A stretch of 64,000 nt of DNA from Chloranthus sessilifolius (Eukaryota > Streptophyta > Magnoliopsida > Chloranthales > Chloranthaceae), in contig CM037588.1 in assembly GCA_021018995.1 (NCBI GenBank), positions 149,253,725-149,317,724 on the forward strand, given 5' to 3'. Numbering within the stretch: position 1 is the stretch's first letter; each line of letters begins with the position of its first letter. Under the pieces are notes generated by a model. It was not told the DNA's origin, made no database searches, and was given only the letters and a program-made list of their open reading frames with translations. The position numbers and the translations under genes are program-made. Shown one piece after another: positions 53,661 to 64,000 of this stretch.

Positions 53661-53947
53661 TAAGTGGCTGATGAGCTACAAAAGTTCAAATTAGGCAGAC
53701 CTCAAAATCTTCTTGTTGGTTGTTTACTAGACTAGCTAATTTTTGTAATTTGGATGTGTATCTTTTCGTTTTTTCTCATAAAATTTTCTTGTTGGTCATC
53801 CCAAAAAATGGTTATGGAAGCTATTGTTTGCATGTGTTTATGATTCAGTTGATTTTCGATTTGGGTAACTTGTAGGAAATTTCTCATTTTATGTGTTGGT
53901 GTTTTATTACATTATGTAGGATTCATTTTATGTGAACTTTTATCCCT

Positions 53948-54337
53948 TTGTTTTCTTTGTCGATACTGACGTATGATATGGAGCAGGGAGATTCAGTTCA
54001 GTCTTTCCCTGAGTATGAGGCTTGGCTATCAACTGAGCAGCCTGTTGTTGATCATCTGGATCAGACAGAGAATATTGATATGAGAGGCCCCTGGCCGATA
54101 AAAGAGACGGTGCTTCGAGCTCGCATTGAGTTGCTGACCGATGAGAAGAGGGTCCTGCAAGAGCTTTTGGCACAAGAGAAAGTTAGGGCAGAGGTAGCAG
54201 AGACCAGAGCTAGTATAGCTGAGAGCGAGGTCCTTCGTCTGGAAGGATCCTTGAATGTTGCTCTTAGGGCTACTGATGCTTCTCGGAAGAGGTACAAGAG
54301 CCTCCATGGCCGTTGGCTGACTGAGCGGAATGTCTGA
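53948..54337 (+). CDS. Predicted coiled-coil ORF antisense to and downstream of the Tat element
   Basis: 129-codon open frame. The C-terminal two thirds (ETVLRARIELLTDEKRVLQE through AEVAETRASIAESEVLRLEG) has heptad-like spacing and few prolines, so a coiled coil is likely. It lies beyond the integrase end of the minus-strand gypsy element, on the opposite strand. Some Tat-lineage elements carry extra ORFs, sometimes antisense, between integrase and the 3' LTR, so this may be one; it may instead be an unrelated host fragment. The beginning (PFVFF-like 'ccctttgttttctttg') overlaps a small repeat of the importin piece, so the first codons are doubtful. Confidence 0.4.
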   Translation: MFSLSILTYDMEQGDSVQSFPEYEAWLSTEQPVVDHLDQTENIDMRGPWPIKETVLRARIELLTDEKRVLQELLAQEKVRAEVAETRASIAESEVLRLEGSLNVALRATDASRKRYKSLHGRWLTERNV

Positions 54338-55400
54338 GAGGACGATTTCGCGCGGAGATTAGTGCCTTGAAGCACGAGCTGGGGCGTTGATTCCCTCATG
54401 CACATATAGCTTTTTGCATAGATCAGATTCACAGAAAAGAGGTGTAAGAAACTCCTTTGCAGATACACATTTTTTGGTATATATATTTTCTCTATGTTTT
54501 TATTTTTCTATTTTTATAAAGAAAGAAAGAAAGAAAGCTAGACATCACACCGACTATTTTTTGGGATGTGGTGTAAGCAGTATAGTTGTAAATGGAAAAG
54601 GAAAATCTATTATATTTACAAGACTTCTCTTTTTTGTTCTTTTTGATTGATGAGTCCCTTTTTTGAGATGAAATGTGCATTGCCTGGACATGGAAATGGA
54701 AAAGGGAAATCATTATCTTTAAGAAAAAGGGTTTTCCTGTCCATGTGCCCAAAGTGTGGGCATGAAAGTGGAAAAGGGAAATTTTATCTTTGACAAAAGG
54801 GGCTTTCCGCCCCCTCTTTTATTCTCATTTTGTTTGGTTTGATGCCTCAATCATGGGGTGAGATCTCGGGTCCCCTTTTGAGCATAGTCAAACCCCTTTT
54901 AAGTGGTCAAATTTGGGCGAGTTTCAGCGGCTTTATCAAGACTGGAATGTCAATCCCTTTGGATTGATTCAATCCCTTCAGGGCATAGCTTGGCCATGGG
55001 TCAGGTTAGGATTTGAAGGTATGCTGGGCTAAAAAAGGTTTCCTTAATATGATTTCAGTTTTCCACAACATACTTTCCTCCTTAGGGGATTTTTACTGCA
55101 CATGCCCTATGATTTTTCTTTTCCTTTTTTCTTCGTTTTATTTAAGGCAATCTCTCTTGACATTTTGTTTTTCTAATCTTTTTTTTATTTTAATAGTAAT
55201 TCTATTCTTCTTTTTTTTTTTGTATATGTACACACTTTTCCTTTTTTCAGGGAAGGGGTTTTATTGAAAGAAAGGCCAAGGCTCAAAATGGGGTAGCAAA
55301 AGATATCATCATTTTTAGGGATGCTTTTTGGCTATTGTGCTTGGAATGATGGCCTCTTTCGGGTGGTTCTTAAGCAGTCACGTATCTGTTTCACCAATAC
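54338..55400. other. Non-coding, between antisense ORF and integrase
   Basis: Includes a (GAAA)n tract near 54520 and three imperfect repeats of 'gaaa.tggaaaagg.aaat.t.atctttaa' type wording at 54590-54815. On the minus strand this would be the 3' untranslated part of the Tat element. No LTR start could be identified. Confidence 0.4.
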
Positions 55401-55439
55401 TTACCTTGCAGCGATAGATTAAGAGTAGAGCCGTCGGAC

Positions 55440-56630
55440 ATATCATGAATTGATGGGCTCAGGAAAATGATCTCGGTCCATGGTGGTGAGGCGGATGGCA
55501 TATCCCGGCAGCACTTCTCGGATGACATAAGGTCCCTCCCAGTTCGGCTTGAATTTTTCTCTTGGATCGACGTGGAGGGATGGGAAGATCTTCTTCAATA
55601 CATTGTCTCCTACCTTTAGATCTCGACCGCGGACAAGTTTATTGTAAGTGTGTGTGATTTACCCAGGGCGAAGAGTCTTTTCTCCTCCAATAAGTTCAAT
55701 TGGTCAAAGTGGGATCTCTCTCTCTGCACTTCGGGTAAGCCTAATTCAAGGAGGATTCAGAGCGAAGGTGCTTCAACTTTCACAAGTAAGGCGGCCTCGA
55801 TTCCATACACAAGGGAGAATGGCGTTGCCCCTGTAGCAGTATGGATCGACGTTCTATAGGCCCATAAAGCAAATGACAACATTTCACTCCAATCTCGGTA
55901 GGTGATGACCATCTTCTCAAGGATGCGGACGACTGTCTTATTCACAGCTTCCACGGCTCCATTAGTTTGAGGCTGATAAGGGGACGAGCGATGGTTCTTG
56001 ATCTTTTATTGCTAGCAGAAGGCTCGGGTGCACTTATTCACAAAGTTGGTGCATTGTCTGTGATGATATCTTTAGGTACTCCAAATCGGCACACAATATT
56101 ATTCTTGAGAAACTTTTCGACGTGATTGGCCGTGATGGTGGCATATGACGCCGCTTCTACCCACTTAGTAAAGTACTAGATGACGACGAGGATGAACTAA
56201 TGTCCGTTTGATGCTTTTGGATTCATCATTCTGACTACGTCAAGGCCCCAGGTAGCAAATGGCCAAGGAGTGGTCATGCAGTATAGATCGATGGCAGGAG
56301 CGTGTATCAAACTGGAGAGTTGCTGACACTTGTAGCATTTCTGAACATGTTTGCAGCAATTTGATTCCATGGTGATCCAAAAGTATCCCTGTCACAGAAT
56401 TTTCCTAGCGAGTATGTGACCACTGATGTAGGCTCCGCATACTCCCTCGTGGACCTCTTTCATGATGTTGATTGCTTCGCTCTCAGTAAGGCATCTAAGC
56501 AAATGTTATTGTACGATCGCTTGTAAAGGCATTCCCCGTAAATGATGTAACCAGCCGCTAGAAGTTGAACGGTCCGTCAGTCTGTTCTGGACGTACCCTC
56601 AGGGAAAGTTAGTGTCTCAAGAAAATTATT
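55440..56630 (-). pseudogene. Tat integrase: zinc-binding, catalytic core and C-terminal part
   Basis: The N-terminal zinc-binding wording (HEGVCGAYISGHMLARKI and CKHVQKCYKCQQ, an HHCC pattern) is at about 56480-56330. The core follows (WGLDVVRMMNP, TKWVEAASYATITANHVEKF, CRFGVPKDIITDN). The open piece 55954-55757 has MEAVNKTVVRILEKM, then LSFALWAYRTSIHTATGATP and SLVYGIEAALLVKVE, the usual end of the core. The tail (KKIFPSLHVDPREKFKPNWE, GPYVIREVLPGYAIRL) ends near 55440. Several in-frame stops. Confidence 0.82.
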
Positions 56631-56642
56631 GATATCTGAGAA

Positions 56643-57374
56643 CTAAGGTAGCTCATCATAGGACTTTAGGGGTTCCTCAATCTGCAAGCAAAAGGCTGCC
56701 TCGTTCCTCTGCCCGATCATGATCGACTTTATCTCGACACCATACGAGATTTCTACTATTGACGCCAAAGTTGCTAGTGCATCAGCAAAATGATTCCTTA
56801 TTAACGGGATATATGAGAATATCACATCCTTGAAATAAGCAATCAGGTCCTCGAGATGCTCATGGTAAGAGATCAGTTTCTCATCTTTCGTCTTCCAATC
56901 TCCATTCGTCTGACATATGATCAATTGAGAATCGCCAAATACTCAGAGGTGAGTTACATTTAGGTCTAGTGCCACCTGCAGTCTTACTGCACAAGCTTCA
57001 TACTCAGCCATGTTATTCGTGTAAGGGAAGTTGAGTTTGATGGAAACCGGTACATGGGATCCTTTCGGCGAAATCAGAATGGTGCCAACTCCCTGACCTT
57101 CGGCATTGGCTGCCCCGTCAAAGCGCATTACCCATGATTCCTCTGCTTCCTCAGTATTGTCTTCCATCATGAACAGGATGTCCTCATCAGGAAATTCGGT
57201 TCTCAAAGGCTCATAATCTGCTAAACGATTGTCGACAAGATGATCAATGAGTGCTTGCACCTTGATTGACTTCTGGGTGACGTAGGTGATGTCAAACTCA
57301 GACAATAAGAGCTGCCAACGTGCAGTTCGTCTAGTAAGAGCCGACTTCTCAAACAAGTACTTCAACGAGTCCAT
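56643..57374 (-). pseudogene. Tat RNase H end and archaeal-like RNase H
   Basis: 57374-56943 starts with the end of the retroelement RNase H (ARWQLLLSEFDITYVTQKSI, KVQALIDHLVDN), then a linker and a second RNase H starting WVMRFDGAANAEGQGVG, with NNMAEYEACAVRLQVAL (catalytic E). 56924-56643 completes it: DGDWKTKDEKLISYHEHLED-like wording (here NGDWKT), IRNHFADALATLAS (catalytic D), then LKSYDELP. One frame change near 56930 separates the halves. Dual RNase H supports Tat lineage. Confidence 0.82.
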
Positions 57375-57799
57375 TCGGGCTAGGAGCAGAACGACTTGAG
57401 ATAGTAAGTAATGGTGGAGCCTCTGAGTAGCCCATACAAGAGCCAGGCATGCTTTCTCTAGATAAGAATAGCGCGTCTCATAGTCGGTAAACTTCTTGCT
57501 GAAATACTAGATGGCATGTTCTCTTCTTCTTGTCTCGTCATGCTGCCCTAAGCCACATCCCATTGAGACTTTCATCATGGAGATATACATCAAGAGTGGT
57601 CTCCCTGACTCGAGCGGTACCAACACAGGTGGGTTGAGGAGGTAGCTTTTGATTTTATCGAACGCTGCCTGACAATCGTCGTTTCATTTGACAGGCGAGT
57701 TCTTCCCAAGTAGCTTGAAGATCGGCGTGTAGATAGGCGTCAGCTGTGTAATGAATCAATTGATATATTGCATCCTGGCCAAGAACCCTCTAACTTCTT

Positions 57800-58560
57800 T
57801 CTCAGTAGACGGAGGTAGCATTTTCGTGATGACTTTCACCTTGATTGGGTCGACTCCGATCCCTGCTGATGATGAATCCTAACAATTTTCCTGACATGGC
57901 GCCAAATGCGCATTTATGTGGATTTAGACGTAACTGATACTTTCTCAACCTCTCAAACAACTTCTGAAGGTTTATCAGATGATTACCTCTCTCCGGTGAC
58001 TTGGCTATCATGTCATCGATATATAATTTAATTTCTCGATGCATCATATCGTGAAACAGTTCAGTCATAGCTCTCTGGTACATTGCCCCAGCATTCTTCA
58101 GCCCAAATGGCATGACTTGATATCAAAAGGTTCCCTACGGAGTGATAAATGCCATCTTCTCTCAATCTGCCTCTGCCATCTTAATCTGATTGTATATTGA
58201 GAATCCATCCTTGAAAGAAAGCATCCCATGCTTAGCAGTGTTATCGACCAAGATGTCGATGTGCGATAACGGGAAATCATCCTTCGGGCTTGCCCTGTTC
58301 AAGTTTCTAAAATCAATACACATGCAAACTTTTCCATCCTTCTTCGGCACAAGTACAATATTGGCTAGTCATTGCGGGTATTTGGATACCATGAGAAATC
58401 CGGTGTCATACTGCTTGATGACCTCATCTTTGACTTTTAACATCCACTCAGGTTGGAGACATCTCAGTTTCTGCTTAACCGGCTTCATATCAGGGTACAG
58501 TGGCAACTCATGCTCGACCAAATTGGTGTCCAAATTAGGCATGTCCTCATACGACTAGGC
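57800..58560 (-). pseudogene. Tat reverse transcriptase
   Basis: Reads LVEHELPLYPDMKPVKQKLR, then LVPKKDGKVCMCIDFRNLNR with SPKDDFPLSHIDILVDNTAK, then VMPFGLKNAGAMYQRAMTEL and the catalytic LYIDDMIAKS (YxDD). KCAFGAMSGKLLGFIIS marks the thumb. Interrupted by stops at PQ-stop-LANIV and three within AEAD...GTF...YQVMPF, most explained by C-to-T or G-to-A change. Non-functional. Confidence 0.88.
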
Positions 58561-59512
58561 AAAAATGTCTTGATATGATTGAAGGAAATAGATCATGCTT
58601 TTTCTTTCTTCGAGAGACAACGACGTTCCGATCTTAGTAATCCAGGGAATCTCCTCAGTCCCTAGATTGACGTCTTTAATTTCTTTGACAATGGGGGTAG
58701 GGCCATGCTCAAAGTCGGCAAACCGGTCAAGGAGCTTATTAGGGAGTTCCTCAAAAGGGACATCCTCGTCCAGACTCGTAACTCCTACCTCTTCTTATAT
58801 TTCTGCAGGAAAGGGGTCAATTTTACGTGGGACGAATATTTTAATTAAGGCATCTTTTTATGGGATTTCATTTGGAATTTTAAATGATAATATTTTTAGA
58901 TTTTATATATTTTTAATGCTTTTAGAATTTTTATTTTTTTCGGAGACAGACCCTTGGCATCGCGAGTCTGTGTATATACAAGGTATTGCTTGCCAAGGGC
59001 TTATCTCACTTTTTATAGGTTATTTTTTTTATAGGAAATGAGTGCCAAAGTTTAGGCCACTCATCGCCTCCAGAGTTTGGGGCAAAGATGCCCGGCTGCA
59101 TTCCTGAGAGGCCGCTCCTTTACCTGTTGTGATGGAGGGTGCTGACTGATACGACTCTTCGGAGTTAGCCTCCATCATGTTGATCCCAAATTCATTTGAG
59201 ATTAGATCCTCAAATGTTAACATAGTTTTGTGATGATTCACGACAGGGGAAGTTTGCTCAGGTACGATCCGTCGTTCCTCAAAGGGAGATAATGCGGCCA
59301 GGTCTATTTCCAGGCTGGGAAGGGTGATGTGGGGATTGGTGGGGTGAACAGGTGTTGTAGGCTTGTGTGGGGTTAATTGGGTTACCCCATTCCGGTCGAT
59401 CTTCACAACCCCGACGCTTACGAATGAATCTTTGATGTGAGGCCTGGGACGGGATTTTTTCTCTATATGTATCCCCCTAGCTCTTGCAGTTATCATTGCA
59501 CGGGCTTTTTCC

Positions 59513-59926
59513 TTAGCCTCTCGCACCTCTTCTTTCGTGGGCTTGTAACCTAGCCCAAATTTGTCTTTTTAGCCCCCCTTTGGCTGTGACGGGCTTTCTT
59601 CTTCCTTGCAGTAGGGGTCCCAACCCCTTTCCTCTTTGATAGCCCCACTTTTGGAGCATGGCCACTGCCGCTATCATTCCGCCTCCGGTTTTTGGGATGA
59701 TGCCCTCGATGGGCTCTGAGAGTACTATTGATACTTTGTACTCAAAACTGTGGAGGTCGACATCCTCAGCTGTGTGCGGCACATCCAACACCTTGGGCTT
59801 TTCAACATTGTTGGTGGCTTTTTCCTTTTCACTGTGCCCCTCACCAATGATGGTGATAATCTTATGCTCGGACGCAAACGTGAGCTTCTGATGCAGTGTC
59901 GACGGTATCGCTCCGACTTCATGCAA
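59513..59926 (-). CDS. G-patch domain segment of the Tat polyprotein
   Basis: Contains IPKTGGGMIAAVAMLQKWGY followed by QRGKGLGPLLQGRRKPV, the G-patch consensus (GhxxGxGxG with aromatic YQ-GKGLG). G-patch domains are nucleic-acid-associated glycine-rich modules, known next to the protease of some retroviruses and plant gypsy elements. It lies between protease and RT. The start codon is probably not the real start because the polyprotein continues upstream in other frames. Confidence 0.7.
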   Translation of the reverse strand: MHEVGAIPSTLHQKLTFASEHKIITIIGEGHSEKEKATNNVEKPKVLDVPHTAEDVDLHSFEYKVSIVLSEPIEGIIPKTGGGMIAAVAMLQKWGYQRGKGLGPLLQGRRKPVTAKGGLKRQIWARLQAHERRGARG

Positions 59927-60061
59927 CTAGGGGCATCCTAACAACATATTAAACTAAGATTTGATGTCTATTACTTGAAATAATATGGAGAAGGTCATTG
60001 GCCTGATCAATAGCTCAAGGTCAACCTCTCCCATTATCACTCTCTTTGTATTGTCAAAACC

Positions 60062-60649
60062 TCAGGCACTAGTTCTCGTGGGTCTCAGCATGCATGGATC
60101 TACCCCAATCTTGGTGCTGGTTCTCAGTGGGCATATATTTAGAGCAGACCTATTGTCAATCAATACTAGAGGGATTATCATATTTTTGGATTCCACAGTA
60201 ATATTAAGGGATTTGGGGTGACTACTTCCCTCATCTGGTAAATCGACATCCGAAAATGAAATGACATTTGGAGCCATAACTTGACCAATTATTTGTCCGA
60301 CTTCGTCCGCGCTCACCTGAAGTGATACATGCGCATTCTTTAACACCCCCATTAAAGCTTGAAAATGGAGTGAGAACGTCATTAATAGATCCCATATAGT
60401 AATGTGAGCTGGCATCTTTCTCAATTGAGTCTCCAGTATATATTCTCGACTCATTTTTTCAAAAGGATTAACGACAGTGTCTTTCTTTCCCACCGGTTGG
60501 GTTTGTGCTGCTGTCGGTGCTTTCGACTGCTTTGAAATCTTCCCGGATCTTGTGACAAAGTTTACTATCCCTTCTCTGCTGCTGCCGACATTCACATTTG
60601 TTTGCTCGTAACTCAGCGGGACCTGATGAGGATTGTAGGTTGGTTCCAA
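60062..60649 (-). pseudogene. Tat aspartic protease region
   Basis: Holds a linker (REGIVNFVTRSGKISKQSKA, FEKMSREYILETQLRKMPAH, ITIWDLL) and the pepsin-like motif SLNITVESKNMIIPLVLIDN followed by RSALNICPL. Tat proteases usually have LIDNGSSLN here; Gly is replaced by Arg next to the active-site Asp-Asn, which should kill catalysis. The frame ends at GVDPCMLRPTRTSA. Confidence 0.75.
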
Positions 60650-61103
60650 AATCTGAAATGGTGTACTGCTGATATTTGATGCACTTGTACTGATGGCTCC
60701 AGAGGGGTGGGTAATACCTAGTTCACTTCAGTGATGGATAGTTGGATGGCAAAATTGAGCCAGGTTGGGGTGATGAGGTTTGAGGGTGGTTGCACCAGAG
60801 GTAATAGGATAGGAGTGGGCCATTGATAGTTGATAGGTGATGGTGGGGGAAGGGAGACCTGATGGACTATCGGGTAATTGATGGGGGTGGTAGTGTATGG
60901 TTGATATACATTTATGTGCACATAATTGATGGGTGTAGGTGATGGAAAATAAGCCCTAAGATCTAAGGGTTCAACTTGTGGTGCTGGGTTAGGAAAATAG
61001 TTTGATAAATTCAAGGGTCAATCACCCTAATATTCCTTTCTTCACAATTTCTTGGCAAAGGGTTCTATCCCTCCCGATCACTAATGTAATCCGACGAGTC
61101 AAA

Positions 61104-62254
61104 TTAAAACTCTTCCTCACACTCCTCTATCATCCTGATGGTGGGTCTGAGACCTGCTCCTCTGGTAGGGTGTGGGGGAAATGGCACCTGATGTATATTT
61201 GCGTGCTGGTTCACTTGAGAAGGTGCGGGTGGAATGATTTTTTTGGCATCAATTAAATCTTGTATCGCGTGCTTCAATGGGAAGCAGTGATCAGTTGGGT
61301 GACCCAGACCCTGATGAAAATTACAATGAGTGTTAGGGTCATAATTCTTCGAGATTGGATTAGGAGGAGGTCGCGATTGGAGGGTGGTAACTAGTCCCTT
61401 TTCTATTAGAAAAGGTAAAAGTATACTTAATGATTGCCCTAGGGGTGTAAACACTCGATTGTAGCGGGCTCTCCTCTTCTCGTAGTCATCCGTATTCTGC
61501 CCATTCTCGTTATCTAGATCGCTCGTTACATTTGGTCTTTGGCTTCAAATTGGAATGGGGTTATATTATTATTGGGCTTGGTGTTGCCAATATTCTCAGC
61601 ATCGGCCTTTGCTCTCTTCTCATTCCTCTTCTCTGAGAACCTTCTGACTCCACTGGCTCCACTAGGTATATTTTTGCTCAGGCGACATTTCCTGATAGCG
61701 TCTTCATAATGATTTGTATTCCTTATTAGATCAGCAAAGCTGGACTACTACTGGTACACTAGAAAGTCCAAGATTACTGGCAAAGTATTTTTAGAAATCA
61801 TTTATATTTGCTCATCATTAGGTATCATATTTCTAACCTGAGCTGCCAGTGCTCTCCAATGCCCCAGATAATCGCTAAAGGTCTCATTCGGATTCTGCTT
61901 CAAACGGGCCAAGTTTGACTTGCACGATTCAATGTGTATATTGTAAGCATATTGTTCTTGGAAGAAGTGCGTAAAGTCCTTCCAGGTATTTATCATAGAT
62001 GGTTCCAAGGATGTGAACACTTTAAGGCTGGACCAGTCAAACTTTTCTGAAAGACCTTTATTAATAGTCTTTTGTCTCCCCTCATACTGGCACATGTCCC
62101 CACAATAAGACTTGAGGTGTGCTATGGGATTGCCGGTGCCGTTATATTTGTCAAAAGTTGGCATTTTAAATTTTGGACGCAACGGGACCTCAGCGAACAT
62201 ACATAAATCCGAGAAGTCTGTGGCGTGGATTTCAATACCACCCATCTTCAACAA
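61104..62254 (-). pseudogene. Tat gag core (retrotransposon gag) and C-terminal Cys/His segment
   Basis: 62254-61802: FAEVPLRPKFKMPTFDKYNG, TGNPIAHLKSYCGDM, then WKDFTHFFQEQYAYN and LARLKQNPNETFSDYLGHWR, the Retrotrans_gag core that builds the capsid. Stops follow (FLVYQ-stop-stop-SSFADLI). 61454-61104 is the C-terminal part with HCNFHQGLGHPTDHCFPLKH (zinc-knuckle-like C...H...H...C) and AIQDLIDAKKI. Confidence 0.82.
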
Positions 62255-62419
62255 CTGCTTCTAAATTTTGTCTAACTTGCTCTTTTAACTGCTCTGATTC
62301 CTTGGACATGGGAGCCACTTTCTCAACAGTCCATTGGGCTTCACTCTGGGCTACCAAGGGGTGGGAAATTAAAGGAGGGTTAAGACTGGTCAATGCCTCA
62401 GCATAGGCTCCACTATTCC

Positions 62420-63928
62420 TAATCTCGTCCTCTTCATACTGCTGGTTTACATAAGCTGCAGTGAGGGCAAGATTCTCTTACTGGTGCTTCATGGACAGGA
62501 TGGGAATGACCTGAATGGGAGTTGGGTGAGTCCATTGGAGGTGAGGGAAGGTTTATTGGGTGATGGGATGGGTGGAAGTCAGATTTTAGGGTGGGGTCTG
62601 ATGAGGCCATTGGGCATGGGGAAAGGTTTGGAACTAACTTTGGGATGTTGGGATATGGGTGAATTGGGGTTGATATAAGGTGTGGATTTGAGCTGGGTAT
62701 GAGGGTTGTGGGTAAGTGAAATTTTGGAGGAATTGTGAAGGATATGGGTGTGAGGCTCCAAGGTTAGGGCCTTGCTGGGCTTGGGCTATGAAGCCTTGGG
62801 AGGGTTGGGCTATGAAGGTTTGGCCCATGGGTCCTTAGAAAGTTTGAGCCATAAAGCCTTGGCCATGATAGGTATGGCCCATTGGGCCTTGGTGGATCTG
62901 AGTCATGGGCCATTGATGGGTTTGGACCATGGGCCCTTGGTGGGTTTGAGCCATGGGCCCTTGCTCGGTCTAGGCCATGCGCCATTGGTGGGTCTGGGCC
63001 ATGGGACATTGGTGGGTCTAGGCCATGGGCCCTTGATGGGTTTGGGCCATGGGCCCTTGATGGGTATGGGTCATGGGGTTTTGGGCCATTGGGCCTTGGG
63101 GTATGGGGGTAGTGGGGGTTTGGATGGTGTGGATGATGGGGGGTTGATGGTGGTCATGGGGAAAAGAGGCATGGAGGCTTGATAGGGTCTCAGAAGGATC
63201 CATGAATGTGTGGTATGGATGAGGGGGGATGTATTGGGAAGCTTTCCACCTATTGTAGGTTTGGAACATCTCCTCCATCATGGCCATGGAAGGGGGATCA
63301 GATGAAGATGGGATATCTAAGGGTTTGAGGAGCATGGATGAGGTGGATGAAGAGGAAAAATTGGGCATGGCTCCGATAAAATCAGGCATGACCCGGGTGA
63401 GGGGTGGGATATGGGGTGAATTGGATAAATGAGGTGGGGCATTGGTGGATGGATTAGGCATAAATGGGGGAGATGTATGGGGTATAGATGTGGAGGATGA
63501 TTGAGGAAAGCTGGTCATGGCCTCGGTAAAAATGGGCATGGCCTGGGTAAATGGAGGGATGTGTGGGGGATCGGATGCGGCGTGGATAGATGTGGGCGGA
63601 TTGGGTATGCGTTGGGCGGATGAAAAATAGGGTATGAAAGTGGAGGATGGGGCCAGGTTTTGAATGGGTGTGGATGGAAAATGAGATGGGTTGGGCATAG
63701 TCATAGATGAGGGTATGGCTTGGGAAAATAATGGGGAATGGGGGTTGGATTTTAGATATTTTGGGAGCTGGTGGAAGGGAAAATAGGGGCATCGAACGGG
63801 CTGGTGATGGTGAGGGTTGATTGGGTGAGGGGGACGGAAGTGAAAGCCTCTTCAGTATGGGAATGAGTTTGAGAATGTGGCGGGGATGAGTTGGGATCGG
63901 TGTAATCTGGGTCCACAGCCGACGACAT
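62420..63928 (-). pseudogene. Tat gag N-terminal extension, Pro/His/Met-rich, with 8-residue repeat
   Basis: The start ATG is at 63928 (MSSAVDPDYTDPNSSPPHSQ), followed within 60 codons by a stop. Other frames carry on with Pro/Ser/His-rich text such as SSSTSIPHTSPPFMPNPSTN. 63100-62764 is a 24-bp tandem repeat coding for QTHQGPMA units. Such low-complexity gag extensions vary between families. The + strand frames here (GLGHGPLVGLGHG-like) are shadows. Confidence 0.65.
62764..63100. repeat. 24-bp minisatellite in gag
   Basis: Units of the form 'gggccatgggcccttggtgg' plus four bases, about 12 imperfect copies, most regular at 62985-63070. In frame (8 codons) on the gag strand, so copy number can vary without frameshift. 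Confidence 0.8.
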
Positions 63929-64000
63929 AGCTCGGTATTGGGTCGGGTACGGATGCCTCGGATGGGGCCCGTAAATCTTCCTCCTTCTTTCCCTATGGGA

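Larger units (their letters stand above)
55400..64000 (-). mobile_element. Ty3/gypsy retrotransposon of the Tat lineage, decayed, running off the right edge
   Basis: Minus-strand order from the right: gag (from ATG at 63928), protease, G-patch, reverse transcriptase, RNase H, a second archaeal-like RNase H, integrase. The second RNase H between RT-RH and integrase is the mark of Tat/Ogre-type elements. Every domain has frameshifts or stops, many of them C-to-T type (for example AEAD-stop-EKM and ITP-stop-GTF in RT). The 5' LTR must lie beyond base 64000; no 3' LTR was found. Confidence 0.85.

Noticed and set aside
54492-54752. Minus-strand 86-codon frame
   Set aside because: Low-complexity Lys/Phe-rich translation of purine/pyrimidine repeats; no family.
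62772-63182. + strand frame of 136 codons (GLGHGPLVGLGHG)
   Set aside because: Shadow of the minus-strand gag minisatellite.

Overview
This window is nuclear DNA from a flowering plant with a large, repeat-rich genome. The evidence is a split G-type lectin receptor kinase gene with the usual plant intron layout, CACTA, LINE, copia and Ty3/gypsy elements, long AT microsatellites, and broken pieces of plant genes (hexose transporter, KNOX homeobox, DUF1639, group IV CDPK, arabinogalactan peptide, importin-beta SAD2-like). I cannot name the species from sequence alone.

Layout. 1-1110: 3' end of a LINE (RT zinc-binding region plus RNase H). 1630-17010: an old, colinear duplication of non-coding DNA. 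Its second copy is interrupted by a complete 10.3 kb CACTA element (3513-13794, TSD ATA) and by a composite of three gene fragments (STP, KNOX, DUF1639; 14735-16470). The CACTA element carries a decayed TNP2-type transposase, a TRIM-like element and a captured CDPK fragment with introns. 17458-17876: a terminal-inverted-repeat element. 19501-21922: a solo gypsy LTR ending 182 bp before the ATG of the only recognisable host gene.

22105-42377: a seven-exon G-type lectin S-receptor-like kinase gene (+ strand), stretched to 20 kb. Its intron 2 holds a small foldback element, into which a 14.7 kb minus-strand LTR element inserted (25108-39815, TSD AAGGA). That element is arranged LTR-internal-LTR-internal-LTR, with LTRs of about 4.4 kb and non-coding internal parts of about 0.78 kb. 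The kinase exons carry a frameshift and a nonsense codon, so the gene looks like a recent pseudogene.

42394-46147: a non-autonomous copia-like element (TSD AATCT) 16 bp after the kinase stop codon, with a second solo gypsy LTR (42649-44938, TSD TATTT) inside its 5' LTR. 46490 onward: the 5' end of a second CACTA-type element with an arabinogalactan-peptide exon. 49986-52629: a third solo gypsy LTR (TSD ATCTG) full of TCGATCGA palindromes. 53380-53503: an importin-beta (SAD2-like) fragment. 55400-64000, minus strand: a decayed Tat-lineage Ty3/gypsy element (gag, protease, G-patch, RT, RNase H, archaeal-like RNase H, integrase) running off the right edge.

Most notable patterns: (i) four different gypsy LTRs each carry a different array of short repeats, palindromic in three of them, at nearly the same place, about 380-750 nt downstream of their TATA boxes; (ii) at least six host genes are represented only by TE-associated exon fragments, three of them joined head-to-tail; (iii) the three-LTR structure and its oddly clustered copy-to-copy indels.
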